Source of the DNA: Wenzhouxiangella sp. XN24
Lineage (GTDB): Bacteria; Pseudomonadota; Gammaproteobacteria; Steroidobacterales; XN24
NCBI RefSeq assembly: GCF_011064545.1
Contig: NZ_JAAMFG010000026.1
Span: 248,001 to 312,000, forward strand
Direction of reading: 5' to 3'
Length of the DNA stretch: 64,000 nucleotides
Part shown: positions 23,360 through 34,456 of the stretch, in pieces
Layout of the letters: every line of letters begins with the position of its first letter
Position numbering within the stretch: the stretch's first letter is position 1
Notes under the pieces: generated by a model
The model's database searches: none
What the model saw: only the letters and a program-made list of their open reading frames with translations
Told to the model about the DNA's origin: nothing
Made by a program: the position numbers and the translations under genes

Positions 23360-24498
23360 GCGATATCAGCACCTCGCAGCTGACCCGGAAGACGCAGCTG
23401 GTCGATCGGCTGCTGCGGGCAATGGTCGAGCGCAACGGCTCCGACCTCCACCTCATCGCGGGCAACCCCCCGCGCTTCCGCCTGCATGGCGACCTGCAGG
23501 TGCTCGAGCCGGCCCTGCTCGACACCGAGGAGCTCGCGCAGAACCTGCAGGCCATCGCGACGCCGCTGGCGGCGGCCACCTTCGACCGCGAGGAGCAGGC
23601 CGACTTCGCCTACATGATCGAGGGCCTGTCGCGTTTCAGGGTCAACGTGTTCCGGCATCTCGGGGGGATGGGCGCCGTGATGCGTGCCATCCCGTCCGAC
23701 GCCGTGACGCTGGATTCCCTGAAACTCCCGGACGTGGTGCGCGGCCTGTGCCAGCACCGCCAGGGCATGATCCTCGTCACGGGCAAGACGGGTTCGGGCA
23801 AGTCCACCACGCTGGCGGCGATGATCAACGAGATCAACGTGCGCCGCAAAGGGCACATCATCACGATCGAGGACCCGATCGAGTTCCTGCACCAGCGTCG
23901 CGGCTGCCTCATCAGCCAGCGCGAGGTCGGTAACCACACCAACAGCTTCGCCGAAGCCCTGCATTCCGCCTTGCGCGAGGATCCGGACGTCGTCCTGGTC
24001 GGCGAGTTGCGCGACCTGGAGACGATGAGCACGGCGATCACCGCCGCGGAAATGGGGATTCTCGTGATGGGCACGCTGCACACCAACGGTGCGGCGGCCA
24101 CGGTGGACCGCATGGTGCATGCCTTTCCGCCGGAGAAGCAGGCGCATGTGCGCACCATGCTGTCCACGTCCCTCCGCGGCGTGATTTCGCAGCAACTCTG
24201 CCGGCGGAAGACGGGGGACGGCCGGATTCCGGCGCTGGAAATCCTGGTGAACACGCCGGCGATCTCCAACCTGCTTCGCCAGGGCAAGCTCGACCAGCTC
24301 GAGACGGCGATGCAGTCCGGGGCGGCCGTGGGCATGCGCACCATGGACTCCGCCTTGCAGGAACTGCTGGACCGGCGCTTCATCACGGCCCGCGAAGCCT
24401 ACGAAAAAGCTTCTGCCAAGGACCGTTTCCGCAAGCTCATGGAGCAGTCAGAGCCGCCCGGCAGCCATCCCGGGGCGCGTCCGTCGAATATGGCATAA
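23356..24498 (+). CDS. PilT-family type IV pilus retraction ATPase (second copy)
   Basis: A 380-residue PilT-family ATPase, translationally coupled to the first (ATGA). Motifs are [45 protein letters not shown] and [16 protein letters not shown]. The C-terminal [24 protein letters not shown] resembles the PilT GTPAIRNLIRE region. By position it could be called pilU, but the GELRDLETM and TLHTNGAAA motifs are closer to PilT than to PilU, so no symbol is given. No other pilus genes are in the window; the ATPases may serve pili encoded elsewhere. Confidence 0.88.
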   Translation: MSDISTSQLTRKTQLVDRLLRAMVERNGSDLHLIAGNPPRFRLHGDLQVLEPALLDTEELAQNLQAIATPLAAATFDREEQADFAYMIEGLSRFRVNVFRHLGGMGAVMRAIPSDAVTLDSLKLPDVVRGLCQHRQGMILVTGKTGSGKSTTLAAMINEINVRRKGHIITIEDPIEFLHQRRGCLISQREVGNHTNSFAEALHSALREDPDVVLVGELRDLETMSTAITAAEMGILVMGTLHTNGAAATVDRMVHAFPPEKQAHVRTMLSTSLRGVISQQLCRRKTGDGRIPALEILVNTPAISNLLRQGKLDQLETAMQSGAAVGMRTMDSALQELLDRRFITAREAYEKASAKDRFRKLMEQSEPPGSHPGARPSNMA

Positions 24499-24551
24499 TT
24501 TCCGGCTTGTCGCCCAGTCCCGATGACGCCGCGAACCGGCGGATGGAGTCC

Positions 24552-26603
24552 ATGAGCACACGCCGCGAAATGCTCGTCACCAGCGCGCTGCCGTACGCCA
24601 ACGGCCCGCTGCATCTCGGCCATCTCGTCGAGTACATCCAGACCGATATCTGGGTGCGTTTCCAGCGCATGCGCGGGCATCGCTGCATTTACGTCTGCGC
24701 GAGCGACGCGCACGGCACGCCGATCATGCTGAAAGCGCGCCAGGAGGGCATCGCCCCCGAGGCGCTGATCGCCCAGGTCCACGCCACCCAGGTCGCCGAC
24801 TTCGCCGGATTCCACGTGGAGTTCGACAACTACCACACCACGCATTCCGCCGAGAACCGTGCGCTGGTCGAAGAGATTTTCGCGGCGTTGCAGGCCGGCG
24901 GGCACATCGAGTCGCGCAACGTGCGCCAGGCCTACGACGAAAAAGAAGGCATGTTCCTGCCCGATCGTTTCGTGCGCGGCACCTGTCCGCGCTGCGGCGC
25001 TGCGGACCAGTACGGCGACAGCTGCGAGGTGTGCGGCGCCACCTACCGGCCGGCCGAACTGATCGACGCCGTTTCGGTGCTTTCCAACACCCCGCCGGTC
25101 GAGCGCGATTCGGAACACCTGTTCTTCAAGCTCGGCGACTTCGAGGCGATGCTCAAGGAATGGATGGCGGCCGGCCCGTTGCACGAGAGCATGCGCAACA
25201 AGCTCGAGGAGTGGTTCGAGGCCGGCCTGCAGGACTGGGACATCAGTCGCGACTCGCCCTACTTCGGCTTCGAGATTCCCGGCCACCCGGGCAAGTATTT
25301 CTATGTCTGGCTGGATGCGCCCATCGGCTACATCGCCAGCTTCCGGCAGCTCTGCGACCGGCGTTCCGACCTCGATTTCGACGCCTGGTGGCGGCCCGGC
25401 AGCGACAAGGAGCTGTATCACTTCATCGGCAAGGACATCGGATATTTCCACTCGCTGTTCTGGCCGGCCGTGCTGCACGGCGCGGGTTTCCGCACGCCGA
25501 CCGCGGTCTTCGCGCATGGCTTCCTGACGGTGAACGGCGAAAAGATGTCGAAGTCGCGCGGCACCTTCATCCGGGCCCGCACCTGGCTCGAGCACCTGGA
25601 TCCGGAAGCCTTGCGCTACTACTACGCCACCAAGCTGACGGCCGGCGCCGAGGACATCGACCTGAACCTCGAAGACTTCGTCCAGCGGGTGAATTCCGAC
25701 CTCGTCGGGAAGCTGGTCAATATCGCCAGCCGTTGCGCCGGCTTCGTGCACCGCGTGGCCGACGGCCGGCTCGCCGGCGCCCTGCCCGACCCCGATCTCC
25801 ATCAGGAAATGGTCGCCGCGGCGCCCGCCATCGAGGCGGCCTTCGACCAGCGGCGCTACGGCCAGGCGATACGCCAGGTCATGGCCCTGGCCGACCGCGC
25901 CAACCAGTACATCGACCGGCAGAAACCCTGGATCATGGCCCGCGAGACCGGCCGGGAGCAGGAGGTGCAAGCCGTCTGCACCCAGGGCCTGAACGCATTC
26001 CGCACCCTGGTCACCTGGCTCAAGCCGGTGCTGCCCAGGCTGGCAGGCGAAGCCGAGCGGTTCCTGAAGTGTGCACCGCTGAACTGGGACGACGCCGTCG
26101 TGCCATTGCTGGATCACCAGATCGGGCCGTTCGAGGCCCTCATGCAGCGGGTCGATCCCGCGGCCGTCCAGGGCCTGCTCGAGGCCTCCCGCGACAGCCT
26201 CGAGAAGAAGCCGGCAACCGCCAGTTCCCCGCCCGCCGAAGCCGGTGCCCGGCCAGCCGCTACCGGCGACGAATCACCCGCGGAGATCGGTATCGAGGAT
26301 TTCCTCAAGATCGATCTGCGCGTGGCCCGCATACTCGAAGCCGACGAGGTGGACGGGGCCGACAAGCTCCTGAAACTGACGCTCGATCTCGGCGACGGCC
26401 GGCGCCAGGTGTTCTCCGGCATCCGCTCCGCGTACCGGGCCGAAGACTTGCCTGGAAAGCTCACGATCGTGGTCGCCAACCTGAAAGCGCGCAAGATGCG
26501 TTTCGGCGTGTCCGAGGGCATGGTGCTGGCCGCCTCGGGCGACGGGGGCATCTTCCTGGTGGCCCCCGATGCCGGTGCCGAGCCCGGCATGCGGGTGACC
26601 TGA
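24552..26603 (+). CDS. metG: Methionyl-tRNA synthetase with C-terminal tRNA-binding domain
   Basis: A 683-residue class I synthetase. The catalytic domain has HLGH in [14 protein letters not shown] and KMSKSRG. The zinc-binding knuckle [18 protein letters not shown] identifies the MetG1 type. An Ala/Pro-rich linker (about residues 555-585) leads to an EMAP-II/Trbp111-like tRNA-binding domain beginning [16 protein letters not shown], which dimerises the enzyme. ATG 24552 is preceded by GGAG at good spacing and begins [17 protein letters not shown], the family N-terminus. Confidence 0.97.
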   Translation: MSTRREMLVTSALPYANGPLHLGHLVEYIQTDIWVRFQRMRGHRCIYVCASDAHGTPIMLKARQEGIAPEALIAQVHATQVADFAGFHVEFDNYHTTHSAENRALVEEIFAALQAGGHIESRNVRQAYDEKEGMFLPDRFVRGTCPRCGAADQYGDSCEVCGATYRPAELIDAVSVLSNTPPVERDSEHLFFKLGDFEAMLKEWMAAGPLHESMRNKLEEWFEAGLQDWDISRDSPYFGFEIPGHPGKYFYVWLDAPIGYIASFRQLCDRRSDLDFDAWWRPGSDKELYHFIGKDIGYFHSLFWPAVLHGAGFRTPTAVFAHGFLTVNGEKMSKSRGTFIRARTWLEHLDPEALRYYYATKLTAGAEDIDLNLEDFVQRVNSDLVGKLVNIASRCAGFVHRVADGRLAGALPDPDLHQEMVAAAPAIEAAFDQRRYGQAIRQVMALADRANQYIDRQKPWIMARETGREQEVQAVCTQGLNAFRTLVTWLKPVLPRLAGEAERFLKCAPLNWDDAVVPLLDHQIGPFEALMQRVDPAAVQGLLEASRDSLEKKPATASSPPAEAGARPAATGDESPAEIGIEDFLKIDLRVARILEADEVDGADKLLKLTLDLGDGRRQVFSGIRSAYRAEDLPGKLTIVVANLKARKMRFGVSEGMVLAASGDGGIFLVAPDAGAEPGMRVT

Positions 26604-26630
26604 GCTGTCGAGGGTTCGGATCAGCGGCTT

Positions 26631-27212
26631 ATGAAAGAACTGGGACTCATTCTGGTGGCTACGGTTCTGGTGAACAACTTCGTCCTGGTGAAGTTCCTCG
26701 GGCTGTGCCCGTTCATGGGCGTTTCGCGCAAACTGGAGACCGCCGCCGGCATGGCACTGGCCACCACCTTCGTGCTGACGCTGTCTTCCGTCTGCAGCTA
26801 TCTCGTCCAGGAATGGCTGCTGGCGCCGCTCGGCCTCGAATACCTGCGCACCATCGCCTTCATCCTCGTCATCGCGGGCGTGGTGCAGTTCACCGAGATG
26901 GTGGTCCAAAAGACCAGTCCGTTGCTCTACCAGGTGCTGGGCATCTACCTGCCGCTGATCACCACCAATTGCGCCGTGCTCGGGGTCGCCCTGCTGAACG
27001 TCCAGGAGAGCCACGGTTTTCTCGAGTCTTTCGTCTACGGTTTCGGCGCGGCGCTCGGGTTCTCACTGGTTCTCGTGCTGTTTGCGGGAGTCCGCGAGCG
27101 GGTCGCCGCCGCCGATGTGCCGGTGGCTTTCCAGGGTGCCTCCATCGCGCTCGTCACTGCGGGACTGATGTCGCTGGCGTTCATGGGCTTCGCCGGACTG
27201 GTCCGGGGGTAG
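26631..27212 (+). CDS. rsxA: Electron transport complex subunit RsxA (RnfA)
   Basis: A 193-residue integral membrane subunit of the Rnf/Rsx complex, which links ferredoxin and NAD(H) electron transfer to ion movement and, in E. coli, keeps SoxR reduced. Six hydrophobic helices are visible. The signatures [31 protein letters not shown] and [19 protein letters not shown] are RnfA-specific. It is the first gene of a complete rsxABCDGE set and starts 27 bases after metG. Confidence 0.96.
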   Translation: MKELGLILVATVLVNNFVLVKFLGLCPFMGVSRKLETAAGMALATTFVLTLSSVCSYLVQEWLLAPLGLEYLRTIAFILVIAGVVQFTEMVVQKTSPLLYQVLGIYLPLITTNCAVLGVALLNVQESHGFLESFVYGFGAALGFSLVLVLFAGVRERVAAADVPVAFQGASIALVTAGLMSLAFMGFAGLVRG

Positions 27213-27219
27213 GCGCGCC

Positions 27220-27774
27220 ATGATCTCCGCCATCCTGGTCATCGCCGGCCTCGCCGCCCTGTTCGGCCTTGCCCTGGGCTTCGCCGCCGTGCGCTTCCGC
27301 ACCGAGGGTGATCCGGTCGCCGACCGGATCGATGCGCTGCTGCCCCAGACCCAGTGCGGCCAGTGCAGCTTTGCCGGCTGCCGCCCCTACGCGGAGGCGA
27401 TCGCGGCCGGCGAGGCGGACATCAATCGCTGCCCACCGGGCGGCGAGGCCACCATCCGCGCGCTCGCCGACCTGCTGGAGCGCGACCCGAAACCGCTGGA
27501 CCCGGAAAGCGGCGAACTCAAGGCCCGTACGATCGCCGTCATCGACGAGCCCTTGTGCATCGGCTGCACCCTGTGCATCCAGGCCTGCCCCGTGGACGCC
27601 ATCCTGGGTGCCGGCAAGCAGATGCACACGGTCATCACCTCGGAGTGCACCGGCTGCGAACTGTGCGTGGCACCCTGCCCGGTGGACTGCATCGCCATGG
27701 TCGAGGAGGAAGTCACGCCGAGCACCTGGAAATGGCCGCGGCCGGGCGACTCGATGCCGACGGAACAACGGTGA
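27220..27774 (+). CDS. rsxB: Electron transport complex subunit RsxB (RnfB)
   Basis: A 184-residue ferredoxin-like subunit. One N-terminal TM segment anchors it. The domain with [17 protein letters not shown] plus the Cys of INRCPPGG binds one [4Fe-4S] cluster. Two CxxCxxCxxxCP motifs ([32 protein letters not shown]) bind two more. It accepts electrons within the Rnf complex. Its stop overlaps the rsxC start (GTGA). Confidence 0.96.
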   Translation: MISAILVIAGLAALFGLALGFAAVRFRTEGDPVADRIDALLPQTQCGQCSFAGCRPYAEAIAAGEADINRCPPGGEATIRALADLLERDPKPLDPESGELKARTIAVIDEPLCIGCTLCIQACPVDAILGAGKQMHTVITSECTGCELCVAPCPVDCIAMVEEEVTPSTWKWPRPGDSMPTEQR

Positions 27775-29318
27775 GCAGGGCACGCCTCTGGCATTTCCAT
27801 GGCGGGCTCAAACTGGATTCGCGCACCGCGCGACCGGCCAGTGAACCCCTGCTCGAGATCCCCGTCCCGCCGCGCCTCGTCCTGCCGCTCTCGCAGCATG
27901 TCGGCCAGCAGGCCGAAGCCGTGGTCAGCCCGGGAGAGCGCGTCCTCCGGGGGCAGCCGATCGCCCGGCCGAGCGGCTATGTCGCGGCCAAGGTCCACGC
28001 ATCGAGCAGCGGCACGGTCGTGGCCATCGAGGATCACCCGGTCCCGCATCCCAGCGGCCTGGCGGCGCCCTGCATCATCATCGAGACGGACGGTCTCGAC
28101 GAACCCTGGGGAGGCTACGAACCGCTGCAAGACTATTGCACCCTGGACGGGGTGGAACTGCGCGCCAGGGTCCGTGCCGCGGGCGTCGTCGGACTGGGCG
28201 GGGCCGCGTTCCCGACGGCGGTGAAGCTCGGCGCAGGCGCCGGGCTGAAGATGCTGATCCTCAACGGCGCGGAGTGTGAGCCTTACATCTGCTGCGACGA
28301 AGTGCTGCTGAAAGAACGCCCCGAAGAGGTGCTGGCCGGCGCCCAGGTGCTGCTCCGCGCGCTCGAGATCGACCGCTGCTGCATCGCCATCGAGGAAGAC
28401 AAGCCGCTGGCCAGGCAGGCGCTCGAGGCGGCGATCGCGGCCGCCGGTGAAACCCGGATCGAGGTCGTCTCGGTCCCCGCCATCTACCCCGAGGGCGGCG
28501 AGCGGCAGTTGATCAAGGTGCTGACCGGCGAGGAAGTGCCCGCGCGCGGGTTGCCGCCGGACATCGGCTATCTCTGCCACAACGTCGGCACGGCAGCCGC
28601 CGTGGCCCGGGCCGTGCTCGGCGGCGAACCCCTGATCTCGCGCATAGTCACCGTCACGGGGGGCGGCGTGGCCCGGCCGCGCAATCTCCAGGTGCGGCTC
28701 GGCACGCCGATCGCGGCACTGGTCGCCGCCTGCGGCGGGTACACGGACGAGGCGCGGCACCTGTTGATGGGCGGGGCCATGATGGGTTTTCCGCTACCCG
28801 ACGACTCGGTGCCGGTGGTCAAGGCGACCAACTGCGTCGTCGTGGCCAGCGGGGAAGACATCCAGCCGCGGGCGCCCGCCATGCCGTGCATCCGCTGCGG
28901 CGAATGCGCGGAGGTGTGCCCTGCACAACTCCTGCCGCAGCAGCTGTACTGGCATGCGCATGCCGGGGAGCTCGACCGGCTCGACGAGTATCACCTGTTC
29001 GATTGCATCGAATGCGGCTGTTGCGATGTCGTCTGCCCGAGCCAGCTGCCACTGACCCAGTACTTCCGCTATGCCAAGACGGAACTGTGGGCGCGGGATC
29101 GCGACCGCGCGCGCTCGGACCTGGCGCGCGACCGCTTCGAGTCGCGGCGCGCGCGCATCGAAGCCGAACAGGAGACGCGCCGCCGGCGCCTGGAAGAGAA
29201 AACGCGCGCCGCGAATGCCGCCCGCGGGGACGAGGACGCGCGCAAGGCGATGATCGACGAGGCGCTGGAGCGCGTGCAGGCGCGGCGGGACGACGACCGG
29301 GCGGACGACGACAAATGA
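27771..29318 (+). CDS. rsxC: Electron transport complex subunit RsxC (RnfC)
   Basis: A 515-residue peripheral subunit carrying the NADH/FMN-binding Nqo1-like fold and two [4Fe-4S] clusters. The glycine-rich [15 protein letters not shown] loop, [15 protein letters not shown] and the motifs [17 protein letters not shown] and [17 protein letters not shown] are complete. The C-terminus is a charged coiled coil (about residues 430-510), shorter than the Ala-rich tail of E. coli RsxC. The GTG 27771 start couples it to rsxB. Confidence 0.96.
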   Translation: MSRARLWHFHGGLKLDSRTARPASEPLLEIPVPPRLVLPLSQHVGQQAEAVVSPGERVLRGQPIARPSGYVAAKVHASSSGTVVAIEDHPVPHPSGLAAPCIIIETDGLDEPWGGYEPLQDYCTLDGVELRARVRAAGVVGLGGAAFPTAVKLGAGAGLKMLILNGAECEPYICCDEVLLKERPEEVLAGAQVLLRALEIDRCCIAIEEDKPLARQALEAAIAAAGETRIEVVSVPAIYPEGGERQLIKVLTGEEVPARGLPPDIGYLCHNVGTAAAVARAVLGGEPLISRIVTVTGGGVARPRNLQVRLGTPIAALVAACGGYTDEARHLLMGGAMMGFPLPDDSVPVVKATNCVVVASGEDIQPRAPAMPCIRCGECAEVCPAQLLPQQLYWHAHAGELDRLDEYHLFDCIECGCCDVVCPSQLPLTQYFRYAKTELWARDRDRARSDLARDRFESRRARIEAEQETRRRRLEEKTRAANAARGDEDARKAMIDEALERVQARRDDDRADDDK

Positions 29319-30337
29319 AGTTCGCCGCCACGGTGCCGCCCCATGTCCGTCCGCGCACCAGCGTGACGCGGGTAATGGGCGAAGTGTTGCTGGCGCTGGT
29401 GCCCGCCACGGCGGCCTGGGTGTGGTTCTTCGGCCCGGGCCTGCTGTACAACATGGCCATTGCCGCCGGGGTGGCGCTGGCCTGCGAGGCGGGCGCCCTC
29501 GCGCTACGCGGGCGTGCCGTGCTGCCGCAACTGCAGGATCTCAGCGCGCTCGTGACCGCCATCCTGCTGGCGTTCTGCCTGCCGCCGCTCACGCCATGGT
29601 GGATCACGGCCACGGGGGCGGCGTTCGCCATCCTGTTCGCCAAGCAGCTGTACGGGGGACTCGGCTACAACCCTTTCAACCCGGCCATGGCGGGCTACGT
29701 CGTCGTGCTCATCTCGTTCCCGGAAGCCATGACGCGCTGGCTCCCCCCCACAGGCGCGACGCTCGGCGCATGGGAGACCCTGCGCTTCACGCTGACCGGC
29801 ATGCTGCCCGGCAACCTCGGCTGGGACGCGGTCACTGGCGCGACGCCGCTGGACGACCTGCGCACCCAGCTGTCGCTCGCGCGCACCGTGGGGGAGATCC
29901 GCGGCGGTGAGCTCTACGGCCTGCTCGGCGGGCGCGGCTGGGAGTCGATCTCTGCATTCGTCGCGCTCGGTGGTGCCTACCTCCTGTGGCGCCGCATCAT
30001 CCGCTGGCACATCCCCGTCGCCGTGCTGCTCGGGGTCTTCGTGCCGGCCGCTTTTTTCTGGCTGATCAACCCGGGCGCCTATCCCCCGCCGACGTTTCAC
30101 CTCGTCAGCGGCGCCACCATGCTGTGCGCCTTCTTCATCGCGACGGACCCCGTATCGGCTGCGACGAGCCGCACCGGTCGCCTGGTCTACGGTTTCGCCA
30201 TCGGCGTGCTCATCTTCATCATTCGCAGCTGGGGCGGCTATCCCGACGGCGTGGCCTTCGCGGTGCTGCTGATGAACATGGCGGTGCCCGCGATCGATCA
30301 TTTCACCCGCCCTCGCACATACGGTCATGCGGGCTGA
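29315..30337 (+). CDS. rsxD: Electron transport complex subunit RsxD (RnfD)
   Basis: A 340-residue NqrB/RnfD-family membrane subunit with about nine hydrophobic segments. The covalent FMN attachment motif is visible as DAVTGATPLDD (Thr of the S/T-GAT motif). YNPFNPAMAGYVVVLISFP and the C-terminal FIIRSWGGYPDGVAFAVLLMN motif are conserved. It overlaps rsxC by 4 bases and rsxG by 11. Confidence 0.96.
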   Translation: MKFAATVPPHVRPRTSVTRVMGEVLLALVPATAAWVWFFGPGLLYNMAIAAGVALACEAGALALRGRAVLPQLQDLSALVTAILLAFCLPPLTPWWITATGAAFAILFAKQLYGGLGYNPFNPAMAGYVVVLISFPEAMTRWLPPTGATLGAWETLRFTLTGMLPGNLGWDAVTGATPLDDLRTQLSLARTVGEIRGGELYGLLGGRGWESISAFVALGGAYLLWRRIIRWHIPVAVLLGVFVPAAFFWLINPGAYPPPTFHLVSGATMLCAFFIATDPVSAATSRTGRLVYGFAIGVLIFIIRSWGGYPDGVAFAVLLMNMAVPAIDHFTRPRTYGHAG

Positions 30338-31001
30338 AACCACGCGCAGCATGTTCCGCGCCGCGGCGATCCTGGCCGGCTTCGCGGTGGTCGGCGCCCT
30401 CCTGGTCGCGATCACCTGGCAGTCCACGGCGGAGCGCATCGCAGAGAACGAGCGGGCGTTTCTGTTGCGTAGCCTGACGGACGTGTTGCCCGACGGCGCG
30501 TATGACAACGCGGTGCACGAAGATGCGATCACCGTCACCGATCGCGAATTGCTGGGCACCGACGATCCCGTGACGGTCTATCGCGCGCGGCGCGACCGAC
30601 AACCGGTGGCGGCGGTACTGACGCCCGTCGCGCCGGGTGGTTACAGCGGACCGATCCGGCTGCTGGTGGGGGTACTCGAAGACGGCACGCTGAGCGGCGT
30701 GCGCGTCGTGGCACACCGGGAGACGCCCGGGCTCGGCGACAAGATCGAGGTCGAGCGCGACGACTGGATCCTCGATTTCACGGGACGGCGCCTCGGCCAG
30801 CCGCCGCGCGAGCAATGGGCCGTGCAGCGCGACGGAGGCGTGTTCGACCAGTTCACCGGGGCCACCATCACGGCCCGCGCCGTCGTCTCTGCGGTCCGCG
30901 ACGCGCTGATATACTTCGAGGCCAACCGCGATCGATTGTTCAGCACGCCCGCCGGCACGCACGGCCTGGCGGCGACGCCCGACGAGGAAGGACAGGAATG
31001 A
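30327..31001 (+). CDS. rsxG: Electron transport complex subunit RsxG (RnfG)
   Basis: A 224-residue subunit with one N-terminal TM helix ([20 protein letters not shown]) and a periplasmic FMN-binding domain. The FMN-linking Thr is in [17 protein letters not shown], matching the family SGATITSRAV. The [10 protein letters not shown] motif is also typical. It overlaps rsxD and is coupled to rsxE (ATGA). Confidence 0.95.
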   Translation: MRAETTRSMFRAAAILAGFAVVGALLVAITWQSTAERIAENERAFLLRSLTDVLPDGAYDNAVHEDAITVTDRELLGTDDPVTVYRARRDRQPVAAVLTPVAPGGYSGPIRLLVGVLEDGTLSGVRVVAHRETPGLGDKIEVERDDWILDFTGRRLGQPPREQWAVQRDGGVFDQFTGATITARAVVSAVRDALIYFEANRDRLFSTPAGTHGLAATPDEEGQE

Positions 31002-31684
31002 CGGCAAGGCCCGCGGAAGTCATCAGGACGGGGCTCTGGACCAATAATGCGGGCCTCGTGCAGCTGCTCGGGCTCTGCCCCCTGCTGGCGGTCAGCACGA
31101 GCCTCGTCAACGGGCTCGGCCTGGGGATCGCCACGACCCTGGTGCTGATGGCTTCGAACATCACGGTCTCACTGATCCGCGACATCGTGCGCCCGGAAAT
31201 CCGCATTCCCGTGTTCGTGCTGGTCATCGCCTCCTTCGTGACCGCGGTCGAACTCGTCATGAACGCCTGGTTCCACGAGCTGTTCCGCGTCCTCGGCATT
31301 TTCATTCCGCTGATCGTCACCAACTGCGCGATCATCGGCCGGGCGGAGGCTTTCGCCTCCCGCCAGCCGCCGATGCTCGCCATGCTCGACGGCCTCGCCA
31401 TGGGACTGGGCTTCACCAGCGTGCTGGTGGTGCTCGGCGCAGCGCGCGAACTGCTCGGCCAGGGCTCGCTGTTCAGCGGCGCGCACATGATGTTCGGCGA
31501 GGGCTCGCGCTGGCTGGAACTTCAACTGGTCGATGGCGGTTTCCTGCTGGCCCTGCTGCCGCCGGGCGCTTTCTTCGGCCTCGGACTGATGGTCGCGGCC
31601 AAGAACCTCATCGATGCGGGACGCGCCCGGCGCCTCCGGCAGGTCCGGGTGGAACCGGTCGGGGCCGCCGGCGAGCCGGCGTGA
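30998..31684 (+). CDS. rsxE: Electron transport complex subunit RsxE (RnfE)
   Basis: A 228-residue polytopic subunit homologous to Rsx[23 protein letters not shown] and [18 protein letters not shown] are the diagnostic motifs. It completes the rsxABCDGE operon. Nth follows 13 bases downstream, the usual rsx-nth arrangement. Confidence 0.96.
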   Translation: MTARPAEVIRTGLWTNNAGLVQLLGLCPLLAVSTSLVNGLGLGIATTLVLMASNITVSLIRDIVRPEIRIPVFVLVIASFVTAVELVMNAWFHELFRVLGIFIPLIVTNCAIIGRAEAFASRQPPMLAMLDGLAMGLGFTSVLVVLGAARELLGQGSLFSGAHMMFGEGSRWLELQLVDGGFLLALLPPGAFFGLGLMVAAKNLIDAGRARRLRQVRVEPVGAAGEPA

Positions 31685-31697
31685 GCATGGCGCCGGC

Positions 31698-32399
31698 ATG
31701 AACGATGCGAAGCGTCGCGAACTTTACGCCCGGCTGCGCGCAGCGAATCCGGAGCCGACCACCGAACTCGTCTATACCACCCCTTTCGAACTGCTCGTGG
31801 CGGTCGTGCTTTCGGCGCAGGCGACCGACAAGGGCGTCAATCGTGCCACCGCAAAGCTGTTCGCGGCGGCCGACACGCCGGCGGCCATCCAGGCGCTGGG
31901 CGAAGAAGGGCTGAAACGCCACATCAACTCGATCGGGCTCTATAACGCGAAGGCGAAAAACATCATCGCCCTGTGCGGAATTCTGCTCGAACAGCATGGC
32001 GGAGAAGTGCCGCGCGACCGCGCCGCACTGGAGGCGCTGCCCGGCGTCGGCCGCAAGACCGCCAACGTGGTACTCAATACGGCATTCGGCGAGCCCTTGA
32101 TCGCCGTTGACACCCATATTTTCCGGGTCGCGAATCGCACCGGGCTCGCGCCGGGCAAGACGGTGCGGGCGGTCGAGGACCGGCTCGCACGGGTCACGCC
32201 GCGCGAGTTCCTGAAGGACGCGCACCACTGGCTCATCCTTCACGGCCGCTACGTCTGCAAGGCGCGCAAGCCGGCCTGCCCGACCTGCATCATCGCGGAC
32301 CTGTGCGACTATCGCGCCAAGACGCCGGGCGACCCCCCTGCTCCTCCCCTCGCGCCGCCGGCGAAGCCCGGGCGGAACCGTCGTGCTGTTGCCGAGTGA
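31698..32399 (+). CDS. nth: Endonuclease III
   Basis: A 233-residue bifunctional DNA glycosylase/AP lyase acting on oxidised pyrimidines. The helix-hairpin-helix with the catalytic Lys is LPGVGRKTANVVLNTAF, and the catalytic Asp is in AVDTHIFRVANR. The C-terminal [4Fe-4S] loop CKARKPACPTCIIADLC has the standard Cys spacing. The Pro-rich tail after it is an extension. ATG 31698 is chosen because the family begins at MNDAKRRELYARLRAANP. It overlaps DUF1841 by 17 bases. Confidence 0.96.
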   Translation: MNDAKRRELYARLRAANPEPTTELVYTTPFELLVAVVLSAQATDKGVNRATAKLFAAADTPAAIQALGEEGLKRHINSIGLYNAKAKNIIALCGILLEQHGGEVPRDRAALEALPGVGRKTANVVLNTAFGEPLIAVDTHIFRVANRTGLAPGKTVRAVEDRLARVTPREFLKDAHHWLILHGRYVCKARKPACPTCIIADLCDYRAKTPGDPPAPPLAPPAKPGRNRRAVAE

Positions 32400-32817
32400 T
32401 CGCGAAGGGCTGCGGGCCTTCTACGTCGAAGCCTGGCGGAAGCGTCGCGAGGGCCTGCCCGCGGAACCGCTGGAACACCAGGTCGCAGACGTCATCGCCC
32501 AGCATCCCGAGTACCACGACCTGCTGGAGAGCGGCCCGGCGGCGCTCGAGCGGGACTGGACACCGGAGTCGGGCCAGGAAAACCCCTTCCTGCACATGGG
32601 CTTGCATCTCGGCCTGCGGGAACAGGTGGCGACCGACCGGCCCGCAGGCATCGCTGCACTGCATCGCGAACTGGCGGCGCGCCACGGGCTGCACGAGGCC
32701 GAGCACCGCATGGCCGAGTGCCTCGCAGAAGCGCTCTGGCTCGCGCAACGAAACAATTCCCTGCCTGACGAGGTCTCCTACCTGAACGCCCTGCGCCGAA
32801 TACGGGATGCGGGCTAA
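32383..32817 (+). CDS. DUF1841 protein
   Basis: A 144-residue soluble protein starting at GTG 32383 inside the end of nth. It matches the DUF1841 family (REGLRAFYVEAWRKRREG, EHPEYH-like QHPEYHDLL, and QENPFLHMGLHLGLREQ with clustered His). The conserved His/Glu suggest metal binding, but no function is known. The family is often next to nth. Confidence 0.85.
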   Translation: MLLPSDREGLRAFYVEAWRKRREGLPAEPLEHQVADVIAQHPEYHDLLESGPAALERDWTPESGQENPFLHMGLHLGLREQVATDRPAGIAALHRELAARHGLHEAEHRMAECLAEALWLAQRNNSLPDEVSYLNALRRIRDAG

Positions 32818-32847
32818 AATGGACATGGAACGAACCGCGGGACGCGC

Positions 32848-33684
32848 ATGAACAAGCTGCAGGAATATCCGGTCGAAGGCGTCGGACTGGGCCTCAGGCG
32901 CAGCATGATGGACGAGCTCATGGCCGATCCGCCGTGGAACCTCGATTTCATGGAGGTGGCGCCGGAGAACTGGATCGGCGTGGGCGGCGCCCTGGGCCGT
33001 AAATTCTGCTGGTTCACGGACCGTTTTCCTTTCGTGGTGCACGGCCTCTCCCTGTCGCTCGGCGGTCCTGCGCCGCTGGACGAGTATTTCCTCGAGCGTG
33101 CCAGGGGATTCCTCGACGCGCACGGCGTGCGTTTCTACACGGAGCACCTGTCGTACACGGGAGACGAAGGCCACCTGTACGACCTCATGCCCATTCCCTT
33201 CACGGAGGAAGCGGTACGCCACGTGGCCGGCCGGATCCGTCGCGCTGCGGAAATCCTCGAGCGTCCGATCGCCGTGGAGAACGTGTCCTATTACGCCGCG
33301 CCAGGACAGGAAATGGCAGAGGCCGACTTCCTTCGCGCGGTGCTCGAAGAAGCCGATTGCGGATTGCTGCTCGACGTCAACAACGTGTATGTCAACGCCA
33401 TCAACCACGGCTACGATCCCGAAGAGTTCCTGGCGGCGCTGCCCGGGGAGCGGGTCGTTTACCTGCACGTCGCCGGACATTACGTCGAGGCCGAGGATCT
33501 GCGCGTGGACACCCACGGCGCCGATGTCGCCGACCCGGTATGGGGACTGCTGGATCGGACCTATGCCAGGTTCGGCGTCATCCCGACCCTCCTCGAACGC
33601 GACTTCAATATTCCGCCGATGGCACAGCTCCAGCGCGAGCTCGACATCATCCGCGGCTTGCAGAAGCGGCATGCCGGTGGCTGA
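32848..33684 (+). CDS. DUF692 multinuclear non-heme iron-dependent oxidase (BufB/MbnB type)
   Basis: A 278-residue TIM-barrel protein of the DUF692/MNIO family, whose characterised members (MbnB, TglH, BufB) modify cysteine-rich peptides using an iron cluster. The metal-ligand motifs are complete: [61 protein letters not shown] and DTHGADV. Directly downstream is a DUF2063 partner overlapping by 14 bases. The 30-base upstream gap leaves no room for the precursor peptide gene (bufA, DUF2282) normally first in such operons, so the substrate is unclear. Confidence 0.9.
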   Translation: MNKLQEYPVEGVGLGLRRSMMDELMADPPWNLDFMEVAPENWIGVGGALGRKFCWFTDRFPFVVHGLSLSLGGPAPLDEYFLERARGFLDAHGVRFYTEHLSYTGDEGHLYDLMPIPFTEEAVRHVAGRIRRAAEILERPIAVENVSYYAAPGQEMAEADFLRAVLEEADCGLLLDVNNVYVNAINHGYDPEEFLAALPGERVVYLHVAGHYVEAEDLRVDTHGADVADPVWGLLDRTYARFGVIPTLLERDFNIPPMAQLQRELDIIRGLQKRHAGG

Positions 33685-34456
33685 CGGCGAAGCGCTGCGG
33701 CGACTGCAACACGCGTTCGCCGCGCACATTCGCGATCCCGAAGGGGCGCCCGCACCCGAGGGCATCGAGGACCGCCGCCTCGCCATTTACCGGGACCTGT
33801 TCTTCAACAACCTGCGCGACCTGCTCGGCCGCAGCTTCCCGGTGACCCGCAAGATTCTCGGCGAGGCGGCCTGGCAGCGCATGGTCCGCGACTGGCTGAT
33901 CCGTCATCGCGCCCAGACCCCGCTGTTTCTCGAATTGCCGCAGGAATTTCTCGGCTACCTGGCTGAAGAGCGTACGCCGGCCCCGGACGATCCGCCTTTT
34001 CTCACCGAACTGGCACATTACGAATGGGTGGAACTGGCGCTCGCCATCGACGAGCGCGACATCGTCTCGCTCGACGTCGACGGGGACGGCGACCTGCTGG
34101 CGGGGATCCCCGTGCTGTCGCCCCTGGCCTGGTCCCTGGCCTACGAGTGGCCGGTCCACCGCCTGTCGCCCGATTACCAGCCGGCCGAACCGCCGGCCGA
34201 ACCCACCCGGCTGCTCGTCTGGCGGGACCGGGTCGACAAGGTCGGCTTCATGGAGATCAATCTCGTGACTGCGCGCCTCGTCGAACTGCTTGCCGCGTCG
34301 GAGGAGGCCGCCCCGCGGACCGGGCGGGACTGCATGCTGCAAATCGCCGCCGAGCTCGGCCAGGCGGAGGCCGAGCCGATCGTGGCTGCAGGCGCCGAGG
34401 TGCTGCAGGACCTGCGTGCGCGCGACATCATCGTCGGCACGGCCATCGAACGATGA
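33671..34456 (+). CDS. DUF2063 protein (BufC-like partner of DUF692)
   Basis: A 261-residue protein. The N-terminal DUF2063 domain ([15 protein letters not shown]...[28 protein letters not shown]) is the partner domain that helps MNIO enzymes engage precursor peptides in bufferin-type operons. The C-terminal half (about residues 115-255) is a helical/RRE-like extension found in the same family. It starts at ATG 33671, overlapping the DUF692 gene, and is coupled to the channel gene (ATGA). Confidence 0.87.
   Translation: MPVADGEALRRLQHAFAAHIRDPEGAPAPEGIEDRRLAIYRDLFFNNLRDLLGRSFPVTRKILGEAAWQRMVRDWLIRHRAQTPLFLELPQEFLGYLAEERTPAPDDPPFLTELAHYEWVELALAIDERDIVSLDVDGDGDLLAGIPVLSPLAWSLAYEWPVHRLSPDYQPAEPPAEPTRLLVWRDRVDKVGFMEINLVTARLVELLAASEEAAPRTGRDCMLQIAAELGQAEAEPIVAAGAEVLQDLRARDIIVGTAIER

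Noticed and set aside
23356-24498. Naming the second retraction ATPase PilU by position after PilT
   Set aside because: Its GELRDLETM and TLHTNGAAA motifs are closer to PilT than to PilU, so the positional name would be unsafe.
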